From positions 1-5,589 of the forward strand of contig JAADEP010000164.1 in the NCBI GenBank assembly GCA_013153335.1: a stretch of 5,589 nucleotides of DNA, written 5' to 3'. Source of the DNA: Chloroflexota bacterium. Lineage in GTDB: Bacteria > Chloroflexota > Anaerolineae > Anaerolineales > DRMV01. Both the position numbers and the translations under genes were made by a program. The notes under the pieces were generated by a model that worked only from the letters and a program-made list of their open reading frames with translations, did not search any database and had not been told where the DNA came from. This document shows positions 1 through 5,228 of the stretch, one piece after another. Numbering within the stretch: the first letter of the stretch is position 1; each line of letters opens with the position of its first letter.

Positions 1-20
1 GGCTAAACCCGCCCACTACC
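1..20. repeat. Partial A-type palindromic repeat (right half, cut by window edge)
   Basis: The sequence GGCTAAACCCGCCCACTACC matches the right part of the repeat at 123-142 at 17 of 20 positions. Only the half after the loop is inside the window, so the stem cannot be checked here. It is the first element of an alternating A-B-A-B array over 1-230. Confidence 0.5.
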
Positions 21-60
21 ACCGCACGCTCGCATGTTGTGCCTAGCCATCCGCGCGTAA

Positions 61-95
61 TTTTTAATGCTGCCGCGGGCTTCCAGCCCGCGGCG
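61..95. repeat. B-type palindromic repeat, perfect hairpin copy
   Basis: A perfect 10-bp inverted repeat is visible: GCCGCGGGCT (72-81), loop TCC, AGCCCGCGGC (85-94). It is preceded by TTTTTAATGCT. The same layout, T-run then ATGCT then a palindrome with GGGCTTCCAGC at its centre, recurs at 196-230. There is no T-run after the stem on either strand, so it does not read as an intrinsic terminator for lgt. It resembles REP/BIME-type intergenic repeats; family membership is inference. Confidence 0.65.
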
Positions 96-104
96 GGACG
101 GCCA

Positions 105-142
105 TAGCCACGGGCCGCGGGCGGCTGAACCCGCCCGCTATC
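105..142. repeat. A-type palindromic repeat, complete copy
   Basis: GCGGGCGG (117-124) and CCGCCCGC (131-138) form a perfect 8-bp stem around the loop CTGAAC. The right part (123-142) matches bases 1-20 at 17 of 20 positions. The left flank TAGCCACGGGC (105-115) is repeated exactly at 205-215 inside the next B-type element, so the elements share modules. Confidence 0.6.
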
Positions 143-195
143 CTCGCCGTCTGTCATGCGCCCCGCGCGTTGGGCCGGATGATTCACGTGCAATG

Positions 196-230
196 TTTTT
201 ATGCTAGCCACGGGCTTCCAGCTTGCGGCG
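196..230. repeat. B-type palindromic repeat, diverged copy
   Basis: TTTTT-ATGCTAGCC followed by CGGGCTTCCAGC and GCGGCG copies the element at 61-95 with a few changes. The arms GCCACGGGCT (207-216) and AGCTTGCGGC (220-229) still pair around the loop TCC as plus-strand RNA, with two G-U pairs and one A-C mismatch. It ends 15 bases before the lgt stop codon, so it sits directly in the 3' flank of the minus-strand operon. Confidence 0.6.
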
Positions 231-245
231 CGGCGACTCGGCGAT

Positions 246-1052
246 TCAGCCGCGCTTGCGAGCCCGTCGCGCGCCGCGGTGACGCCACCACAAAGCCGCG
301 CTCGCGCCGATGAACACCAGCACCATGACGAGCTGGTTGATGTTGACCCCGAAGACGGGCGAGTAATCCATGCGCAAGAATTCCAAAAAGAAACGCCCTA
401 TCGAATACACAACGAGGTAAATCAAAAACACGTCGCCTGGCAGCAAGACCTTTTCCCAGCGCCGCGCGACGTAAAGCAAAAGCGCCATGTTGAACAGGTT
501 CCAGATTGCTTCGTACAAGAAAAGCGGATGGTAATACGCGACCGATTCATAGCCCGGCATACGGTGCTCGGGCGCGATGTAAATCTTCCAGGGCAGGTTG
601 GTGGGTTTGCCGTAAAGTTCTTGGTTGAAGTAATTGCCCCAGCGTCCGATCGCCTGTCCTAGCGCGAGCCCCGGCGCGGCGATGTCCAGCAAAAGAGGGA
701 AGTTGAGCTGGTTCCGCCGGGCGTAGATGTACAACCCAATCACTCCGCCCAGCACGGCCCCGGGCAGGCCCAGGCCGCCTTCCCATACTCGGATGATCGA
801 CAGGGGGTCTCGAAGGTATCGTTCGGTGGTCGTGCCATAGATTTGCGAGGAAAGTGATGGCGTAAGGACGTGCCATATGCGCGCGCCGATGACGCCGCCG
901 ATAAGGGCCCACGGCAACGCGTCGACCGCGTAGCTGGCTTTCAAGCCCCGGCGTCGGGCCTCCATGGCCGCGACCAAAGTGCCCGCGATGGCCCCGAACA
1001 TGAGCATGAGGCCATACACATGGATCTGAAGAAACCCCACTTGGATGGTCAC
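246..1052 (-). CDS. lgt: Prolipoprotein diacylglyceryl transferase Lgt
   Basis: Lgt moves the diacylglyceryl group of phosphatidylglycerol onto the lipobox cysteine of prolipoproteins in the cytoplasmic membrane, the first step of lipoprotein maturation. The 268-residue product has the family length and is a multi-pass membrane protein with hydrophobic segments throughout. The Lgt signature GRWGNYFNQELYG lies at residues 136-148, with the Arg, Asn and Glu expected at the active site. Other family motifs are WEGGLG (90-95), HPLFLYEA (175-182) and GRFFLEFLR (219-227). The tail is basic (RRARKRG). The position of E. coli His103 (SFHGG) appears to be Pro97 here (GLPGA); this position varies among Lgt proteins, so activity is still expected. 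The start is GTG, supported by AAGGAG seven bases upstream. The GTGA overlaps the stop of the phosphatidyltransferase by 4 bases, which indicates translational coupling. It is the last gene of the minus-strand cluster; no U-tract terminator follows in the window. Confidence 0.96.
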   Translation of the reverse strand: MTIQVGFLQIHVYGLMLMFGAIAGTLVAAMEARRRGLKASYAVDALPWALIGGVIGARIWHVLTPSLSSQIYGTTTERYLRDPLSIIRVWEGGLGLPGAVLGGVIGLYIYARRNQLNFPLLLDIAAPGLALGQAIGRWGNYFNQELYGKPTNLPWKIYIAPEHRMPGYESVAYYHPLFLYEAIWNLFNMALLLYVARRWEKVLLPGDVFLIYLVVYSIGRFFLEFLRMDYSPVFGVNINQLVMVLVFIGASAALWWRHRGARRARKRG

Positions 1053-1687
1053 CGCAGCTCTCCTTGGGGGGGATGTTGGCGAACCATGCGGCGCATATAC
1101 GCGATGCGCTGCAGCGCGGTGAAGTGGGCGCCGACCGCGACGATGGCCATGCCCAGTTTCGGCAGGCCCAAAGCCAGGGTCGGGGCCAAGACCAGATAGC
1201 GCTCAAAGCGTGAGAGAACGCCCACTTTGACATCCCAGCCTAAGGATGCCGCGCGAGCCCGTACGTAGGAGACCAGCACCGAGCCTGCGGCCGCGAGATA
1301 GGCCAAGGTCACGCCAAGGCCGTCGTTCGTTTGCGCATAGTGCCACAACAGGCCGAAGAAAATCGCGAGCTCGGAATATCGGTCCGATACCGAATCCACA
1401 AACGCGCCCCACGCGCTGGATTCGCCTCGTAATCGGGCCATCGCGCCGTCTAGCGCGTCGAACGCGCCCATGACGATGACCAGACCGCCGCCAATGCGCC
1501 AATTCCCCTGAGCCAAGAAATACGCGGCGACGAAGTTCCCCAGCACGCCCGTCAGGGTCATCACGTTCGGATGGATGCCCAACCGTAGGAACAACCCCGC
1601 GGCCCAATTGAGCACACCCGCGAAAGTACGCCGAGCGCGGTCGGTCAACGTGACCGGCGCGGCCTGCGACGTCGATGGGGTTGCCAT
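1049..1687 (-). CDS. CDP-alcohol phosphatidyltransferase family protein (phospholipid headgroup synthase)
   Basis: The enzyme joins a phosphatidyl group from CDP-diacylglycerol to an alcohol or sugar phosphate in the membrane. The product is 212 residues. The full family signature is present: D77-x2-D80-G-x2-A-R85, eight residues, G94-x3-D98-x3-D102; the four aspartates bind metal. Hydrophobic membrane segments fill much of the remainder. The second half of the signature reads VDSVSDRYSE rather than the DPVADK typical of E. coli-type PgsA. With the later YVRARA (141-146) and RFERYLVL (160-167) this recalls the phosphatidylinositol-phosphate / archaetidylinositol-phosphate synthase branch. The headgroup (glycerol phosphate or inositol phosphate) cannot be settled by eye. 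An upstream in-frame GTG at 1708 exists, but ATG at 1687 has AGGAGG five bases before it, so I place the start there. It lies 33 bases after the polyprenyl synthase and overlaps lgt by 4 bases. Confidence 0.92.
   Translation of the reverse strand: MATPSTSQAAPVTLTDRARRTFAGVLNWAAGLFLRLGIHPNVMTLTGVLGNFVAAYFLAQGNWRIGGGLVIVMGAFDALDGAMARLRGESSAWGAFVDSVSDRYSELAIFFGLLWHYAQTNDGLGVTLAYLAAAGSVLVSYVRARAASLGWDVKVGVLSRFERYLVLAPTLALGLPKLGMAIVAVGAHFTALQRIAYMRRMVRQHPPQGELR
1060..1065 (-). promoter_or_regulatory. Ribosome binding site of lgt
   Basis: AAGGAG on the minus strand, seven bases before the GTG at 1052. It lies inside the 3' end of the phosphatidyltransferase gene and supports the GTG start of lgt. 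Confidence 0.8.
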
Positions 1688-1692
1688 GTCTG

Positions 1693-1698
1693 CCTCCT
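1693..1698 (-). promoter_or_regulatory. Ribosome binding site that fixes the phosphatidyltransferase start
   Basis: A full AGGAGG on the minus strand lies five bases before ATG 1687. It is downstream of the alternative GTG at 1708, so the longer reading would place the ribosome site inside the gene. This favours the 212-residue protein. Confidence 0.85.
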
Positions 1699-1720
1699 GG
1701 TCCAACACGAGCTTTCGAAG

Positions 1721-2695
1721 TTAGAAGGTGCGTTCGGTGACATAGCGCGCCAGCTCGGCCAGGGCCTCGCGTTCGGGGCTGGCTGGGAGCGCTTCTAACG
1801 CGGCCAGGGCCTGGGCGACGTGGGCTCGGGCTTGCTCGGCCGCGCGCGCGATCGCACCGCTGGAGCGGATACGTTCGACCAGCGCTTGCAGGCGCGCTTC
1901 GTCGAACAAGTTGCCTTCCTCAAGCACAAAACGCAAATCCGGGTCGTCAGGATGCTCTTCCAAATAGTACAGCGCGGGTAGGGTGATAAGGCCATTCCGC
2001 AGGTCGTTGCCCACCGGCTTGCCCACGTGGCGGCTGTCGCCTACATAGTCCAAGATGTCGTCGATAATCTGAAAGGCCATGCCGATGTGGTAGCCATACC
2101 GCCGCGCGGTCTCATAGGGGCCGTGGTCCGGCGGATATCCGGCCAGAGACGCGGCCGCGGCGGTGGCCAGCTCGAACATCGAGGCCGTCTTCGCGTAAAT
2201 CCGGCGCTCGTATTGTTCGAGGGTGGTGTATGCGCCACCTTCGAACAATTGCCGGATTTCGCCGTCGACGATCACGGCCAGGGTTCGGGTGAACAAATCC
2301 ATTACGTGGAGCGAGCCGGTGTCGGTCGCGAGTTTGGCCGCGCGCGCGAACAAGAAGTCGCCCGTCAGCACCGTGGCCGCGGGGGACCAACGCGCGTTCA
2401 GCGTCGGGATACCCCGGCGGAGGAGCGCGCCGTCGATCAGGTCATCGTGCACCAAAGTGGCGGTGTGCAGCATCTCCAGGGCCGCGGCCAAAATAATGAG
2501 CCGGTCGATGGGCGCGGTCAAAAGGCGTCCCATCAACAGAGCGACCACAGGCCGTAAACGTTTGCCGCCGGCCTGAAGCAAATGACGCAGCGCGGCTTGT
2601 AGGTCCTGATGATATCCGTCCGCTTGGGCAGCCAGCAGGTCTTCGACCTGCTCAAGTTCGGTCTGGACAAGTTGGACAAAGGCGAGCGGTTGCAA
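1721..2695 (-). CDS. Long-chain trans-polyprenyl diphosphate synthase (IspB/HepT-like)
   Basis: This enzyme extends allylic diphosphates with isopentenyl diphosphate to give long all-trans chains, commonly for the side chains of menaquinone or ubiquinone. The 324-residue length is normal. Motifs in order: GGKRLRP (43-49, diphosphate binding); HTATLVHDDLID (77-88) with the first aspartate-rich motif D84-D85-x2-D88; Arg93-Arg94 behind it; KT (169-170); and the second aspartate-rich motif IIDDILDY (210-217), then GKPVGNDL (225-232). The residue five places before the first Asp is Ala79. A small residue there goes with long products, whereas an aromatic one goes with farnesyl or geranylgeranyl products, so C30-C50 chains are likely; the exact length is not predictable. 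The start is TTG: AGGGAG lies eight bases upstream and there is no nearby in-frame ATG. It is probably the first gene of a unit with the phosphatidyltransferase and lgt. No partner small subunit (HepS type) is seen next to it. Confidence 0.94.
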   Translation of the reverse strand: MQPLAFVQLVQTELEQVEDLLAAQADGYHQDLQAALRHLLQAGGKRLRPVVALLMGRLLTAPIDRLIILAAALEMLHTATLVHDDLIDGALLRRGIPTLNARWSPAATVLTGDFLFARAAKLATDTGSLHVMDLFTRTLAVIVDGEIRQLFEGGAYTTLEQYERRIYAKTASMFELATAAAASLAGYPPDHGPYETARRYGYHIGMAFQIIDDILDYVGDSRHVGKPVGNDLRNGLITLPALYYLEEHPDDPDLRFVLEEGNLFDEARLQALVERIRSSGAIARAAEQARAHVAQALAALEALPASPEREALAELARYVTERTF

Positions 2696-2703
2696 TGCGA
2701 TAT

Positions 2704-2709
2704 CTCCCT
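2704..2709 (-). promoter_or_regulatory. Ribosome binding site supporting a TTG start
   Basis: AGGGAG on the minus strand lies eight bases before TTG 2695. It decides the start of the polyprenyl synthase in the absence of any ATG or GTG at the right place. Confidence 0.7.
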
Positions 2710-2740
2710 ACCTTTTGGATTGAGCCCCATCAACGGGGAA

Positions 2741-2770
2741 ATTGTACCGCGAAACTTCTTCTGCGTTCGA
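2741..2770 (-). promoter_or_regulatory. Candidate promoter for polyprenyl synthase - phosphatidyltransferase - lgt
   Basis: On the minus strand a -10 box TACAAT (2741-2746, five of six consensus bases) lies 18 bases after TCGAAC (2765-2770, three of six to TTGACA). Transcription would start near 2734, giving a leader of about 40 bases before TTG 2695. It sits in the 82-base gap after the binding-protein gene, where no terminator is visible. A small inverted repeat, CCCC and GGGG at 2725-2728 and 2735-2738, overlaps the expected start point. Confidence 0.4.
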
Positions 2771-2777
2771 GGTTGGA

Positions 2778-4820
2778 TTAAGGGTTGGCGCATCCTGGCT
2801 CCATGGCCCACTCCCCGATATTCCACCATTCCAGCGCGACGTCGGGCCGCAATTGGGGGCCGCACACGTTCGGGCGATAGGCCAAGAAGCGCAAGCGCGG
2901 ATACAGCGGGATGAAGGGCAAGTCTTCCATGAGGATGGCCTGCGTGGCCGCTTGCCCTTCCGCGAAGCTGCGCGTCTCGGGCAGGTTGAAGAGTACCGCG
3001 CGGCACGCGCGGTCGAGGTCGGGATTGGCGTACGCGTAATAGTTCCAGCCGTTCCAATCCAGCGCGAACGCGTCTCGTTCAGGCCCTAGCTCGTCGGGCA
3101 TCCAAGCCACGTCCTCCACCCTGGTCTCAGGCGGCCCGGGGATGGCCTCGGAAAGCCACAGCCGGCACGCGGTCACGGGGTCGACCGACCACGCGAACAA
3201 GGCCGCTTGGGCCCGGCGCCCGAAGACCGGCCCTGTAGGCCCCGGCGCGAAAAGGGTCTCGGGCTCCAGCGCGCGGACGTCGACCTCGACACCACACTGG
3301 GCCCAATCGTGCTTCACCCGCTCGGCCAGGGCCTGGCGCAGAGGGGCGGTGGTGGTGAGCAACGTGAACTGCAGCCGCGTGTTCGCGGGGATCCACCGAT
3401 TGCGACCTTGGAAGACCAAAGGTGTGGTGGGGTCCTCGTCATCGTCGACCCAGCCTGCTTCGGCCAAAAGTTCTCGAGCCTTCGCTGGGTCGTATGGGTA
3501 GCGCGGGACGTCGGGGTTGAAGGTCGGATAGTCTTCGGGGACGTAGCTGTGCAACACCGGCGCGGCCCCGCGCAGCAGATCGCGCACCAGGGCCTCCCGG
3601 TCGAGGCACAGCGCCAGCGCTTGCCGGGTGCGAGGATCGACGAACAACCCGGGCGGATCACGGTATTGAAACCCGTCGTCGTGCGCGACCGGGTGCAGAA
3701 TCAGGCCAATGTGCTCAAACGCGAACGCGCTGGGCACCACGTCCACCCGGGCTTGGTCTACTTGGGCCAGGGCCAAAAGCAAAGACCATTGCTCTTCTAA
3801 CCCCGTGGTCTGGGAGACAACATCGCACGTGCCGGCCATCAAATGAGCCAACGCGGTGTCGGGGTCGTTCCCCACAAAGCGCACCACGATTTCGGTGAAA
3901 TAGGGCTTGGGCTCGTAATAGGGATTGGGCGTGAGGCGCAGGGTCCCGGAGCCTGGCTTCCATTCCGCGATTTGATAAGGCCCCCAGCCCAAAGGTTGGC
4001 GCGCAGCTTCGGGGTCGGTCAGCAGCTGCTGGGGACTTTTGTCGCCCCAGCGGTGGCGCGGCAACGGCATCCAGAACCGGCGCATGTAGTCCGGCGCGAA
4101 ATACCCGGGCAGCCCGGTCCAGACGACGGTGCGTTCATCCACGGCTCGATACGATGCGGTACGGTCGGTGTACCATTTGGGCCGCGGAGTTTCGGACGCG
4201 GCTTCGAGTTCAAACGCGAACACGCTATCGTCCGCGGTCACGGGCTGGCCATCGGCCCAATGCAGCCCTGGGCGCAAGCGAAACTGCACCACCAGGCGCT
4301 CGGTTTCAATGCTGTCTGTCTCTTCGTCGACGGTCTTTAGGCACGCATCTTCACGGCATCCTGGCGGGCGATAGCGCACACCAGGCTGGAGCACGGTTAC
4401 CCGGCCTTCCGCGTCGACCAGACGTTCGCCCAGGCGCACAGTGACCCTTTCGACGCGCGCGTCGCCGTTCTCCAGACTGGGCACTCGTTCCAGCACGCGC
4501 GTCTCCCAGCCGCCCTTGCCATCGGGGAGGAAAAGGGGCTCATACAGCGCGGCCAAGAGGTTACGCGCTTCGAGGCTCAAATCGGCCGCGTAGGGATATA
4601 GCGACCGGGGCTCGCGGCCCATGCACACCACCAACACCGGCGGCGGAGGCGGCGGCGCGGTCGGTGTGACCACGCGCACCGCGGGCGTTGGCGGGCTCAG
4701 GGGGGTGACCGTGGGCTTCGGCAAGGTCAACGGCGTGACCGACGCTTCGGCCTGGCACCCACCCCCAATGAGGAGCACGAGCAAGCCCCAAAAGAAAACG
4801 AGCATCCTTGACCCACGCAT
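2778..4820 (-). CDS. ABC transporter substrate-binding lipoprotein, family 5 (SBP_bac_5, oligopeptide/nickel type)
   Basis: This is an extracytoplasmic solute-binding protein of the OppA/DppA family, delivering peptides or similar solutes to an ABC permease that is not in this window. The 680-residue product begins with MRGSR and a hydrophobic stretch ending in LLIGGGC, a lipoprotein signal with Cys22 as the lipidation site. The lipobox is Gly-rich but fits the general lipobox rule. A Thr/Pro-rich linker (about 28-61, with six prolines in a row) tethers the mature domain. Family hallmarks are LLAALYEPLF (88-97), the SBP_bac_5 signature around WADGQPVTADDSVFAFE (188-204), GWGPYQI (278-284), LTPNPYY (296-302) and YDPAKARELLAEAGW (443-457). 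It is longer than the usual 500-600 residues because of the linker and an extra segment before the signature (about 115-175) that includes the pair C155-x4-C160. A GTG at 4826 is possible, but GGAGAGG is correctly spaced only for ATG 4820. Substrate is unknown. Confidence 0.92.
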   Translation of the reverse strand: MRGSRMLVFFWGLLVLLIGGGCQAEASVTPLTLPKPTVTPLSPPTPAVRVVTPTAPPPPPPVLVVCMGREPRSLYPYAADLSLEARNLLAALYEPLFLPDGKGGWETRVLERVPSLENGDARVERVTVRLGERLVDAEGRVTVLQPGVRYRPPGCREDACLKTVDEETDSIETERLVVQFRLRPGLHWADGQPVTADDSVFAFELEAASETPRPKWYTDRTASYRAVDERTVVWTGLPGYFAPDYMRRFWMPLPRHRWGDKSPQQLLTDPEAARQPLGWGPYQIAEWKPGSGTLRLTPNPYYEPKPYFTEIVVRFVGNDPDTALAHLMAGTCDVVSQTTGLEEQWSLLLALAQVDQARVDVVPSAFAFEHIGLILHPVAHDDGFQYRDPPGLFVDPRTRQALALCLDREALVRDLLRGAAPVLHSYVPEDYPTFNPDVPRYPYDPAKARELLAEAGWVDDDEDPTTPLVFQGRNRWIPANTRLQFTLLTTTAPLRQALAERVKHDWAQCGVEVDVRALEPETLFAPGPTGPVFGRRAQAALFAWSVDPVTACRLWLSEAIPGPPETRVEDVAWMPDELGPERDAFALDWNGWNYYAYANPDLDRACRAVLFNLPETRSFAEGQAATQAILMEDLPFIPLYPRLRFLAYRPNVCGPQLRPDVALEWWNIGEWAMEPGCANP

Positions 4821-4825
4821 GAACA

Positions 4826-4832
4826 CCTCTCC
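4826..4832 (-). promoter_or_regulatory. Ribosome binding site that fixes the binding-protein start at ATG 4820
   Basis: GGAGAGG on the minus strand lies five bases before ATG 4820. The alternative GTG at 4826 would begin within this site, which is too close for initiation. Confidence 0.75.
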
Positions 4833-4853
4833 ATACCCCGACGAGAATCATCC

Positions 4854-4881
4854 GACCCCGGCCGGTTGTTCCAGCCGGGTC
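4854..4881 (-). repeat. Imperfect hairpin in the leader of the binding-protein gene
   Basis: GACCCCGGC (4854-4862) pairs with GCCGGGTC (4874-4881) with one bulged base and an 11-base loop. It lies about 35 bases before ATG 4820, within the expected mRNA leader. No T-run follows on the minus strand, so it is not a terminator. Confidence 0.4.
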
Positions 4882-4882
4882 G

Positions 4883-4898
4883 TCGTGACGTACCACGA
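4883..4898. repeat. Short inverted repeat, operator-like
   Basis: TCGTG (4883-4887) and CACGA (4894-4898) are perfect inverted arms around the six-base centre ACGTAC. It lies about 65 bases inside the leader downstream of the minus-strand promoter and could be a repressor site or a weak RNA hairpin. Short arms like this occur by chance in GC-rich DNA. Confidence 0.3.
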
Positions 4899-4968
4899 GG
4901 CCGGCCCCGTAGCCAGCGTCAAAACCTTGAAATAAAACCCAGATTCAACCCGGCGTGCTGTCCTGTTT

Positions 4969-4997
4969 AGTGTAGCAGAACTGCTTCCAGCCGTCCA
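4969..4997 (-). promoter_or_regulatory. Candidate sigma70-type promoter of the binding-protein gene
   Basis: On the minus strand TGGACG (4992-4997, four of six to TTGACA) and TACACT (4969-4974, four of six to TATAAT) are separated by exactly 17 bases. Transcription would begin near 4962, leaving a leader of about 140 bases before ATG 4820. It is the best such pair I found upstream of this gene. Confidence 0.5.
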
Positions 4998-5051
4998 GAA
5001 GCGCCGACCCGAAGCGAGTCCTCGCGCTCTCGCGCTTCTTACGCGAAGCGA
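4997..5051. repeat. Cluster of short direct and inverted repeats between the divergent promoters
   Basis: AGAAGCGC (4997-5004) and GCGCTTCT (5032-5039) are perfect 8-base inverted arms 27 bases apart. CGAAGCGA occurs twice as a direct repeat at 5010-5017 and 5044-5051. The cluster abuts the -35 box of the minus-strand promoter. It could hold a regulator site, but the DNA is compositionally simple (GCG-rich), so chance is a real alternative. Confidence 0.3.
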
Positions 5052-5100
5052 TCATGAGCAAGGTTGGTTATGCACATCCCCCGGGTAAAGGGTGTTCTTA

Positions 5101-5109
5101 TGGTAAACT
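5101..5109 (+). promoter_or_regulatory. Possible extended -10 element for pyrG
   Basis: TGG followed by TAAACT (four of six to TATAAT) makes an extended -10 element. No convincing -35 box lies 16-18 bases upstream. A start near 5116 would give a leader of about 165 bases holding the whole attenuator candidate. This is the weakest regulatory call here. Confidence 0.25.
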
Positions 5110-5130
5110 TGAATCGTGATGAGCGAGTGG

Positions 5131-5228
5131 CCGGGTTGGGATGGGGATTTGCCGTTGTCCAAACTTCCACCCTTAACCCCACCCCGGAGTGTACGCCGGG
5201 TCGGGTCTTTTGACGTCCCACCCGGCGT
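5131..5228 (+). promoter_or_regulatory. Candidate pyrG transcription attenuator with competing stems
   Basis: Four complementary segments are visible. Segment 1 is CCGGGTTGGG (5131-5140) continuing into ATGGGG. Segment 2 is CCCCACCCCGG (5177-5187). Segment 3 is CCGGGTCGGG (5196-5205), and segment 4 is CCCACCCGG (5217-5225). Segments 3 and 4 form the terminator stem. Segment 1 is a 9-of-10 copy of segment 3 and pairs with segment 4 with only one bulged T. Segment 2 can pair with either 1 or 3, each with bulges. Such exclusive pairings are the usual form of attenuators. Attenuation of pyrG by CTP level is known in Bacillus; the sensing mechanism here is unknown. Confidence 0.45.

Noticed and set aside
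72..94. The perfect GC-rich hairpin as the terminator of the lgt operon.
   Set aside because: On the minus strand the stem is followed by AGCATTAAAAATT with no T-run, and the hairpin recurs as part of a repeat array.
1..245. A CRISPR array or tRNA gene in the left intergenic region.
   Set aside because: The repeats alternate between two types with irregular spacing and no constant-length spacers, and no tRNA cloverleaf could be traced.
201..662. A 153-codon plus-strand reading frame antisense to lgt.
   Set aside because: It is the complement of a clear lgt gene, begins inside a palindromic repeat, and its translation resembles no protein family that I recognise.
3207..3800. A 197-codon plus-strand reading frame antisense to the binding-protein gene, and similar long frames nearby.
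   Set aside because: The binding protein on the minus strand is continuous and has family motifs throughout; the antisense frames are shadows.
4983..4992. GCTTCCAGCC upstream of the binding-protein promoter, identical to the core of the B-type repeat.
   Set aside because: Only ten bases match and no flanking palindrome or ATGCT module is present, so chance similarity is more likely.
5064..5069. TTGGTT as a -35 box for pyrG.
   Set aside because: It matches the consensus at only three positions and is 34 bases from the candidate -10 element, with no -10 box at normal spacing.
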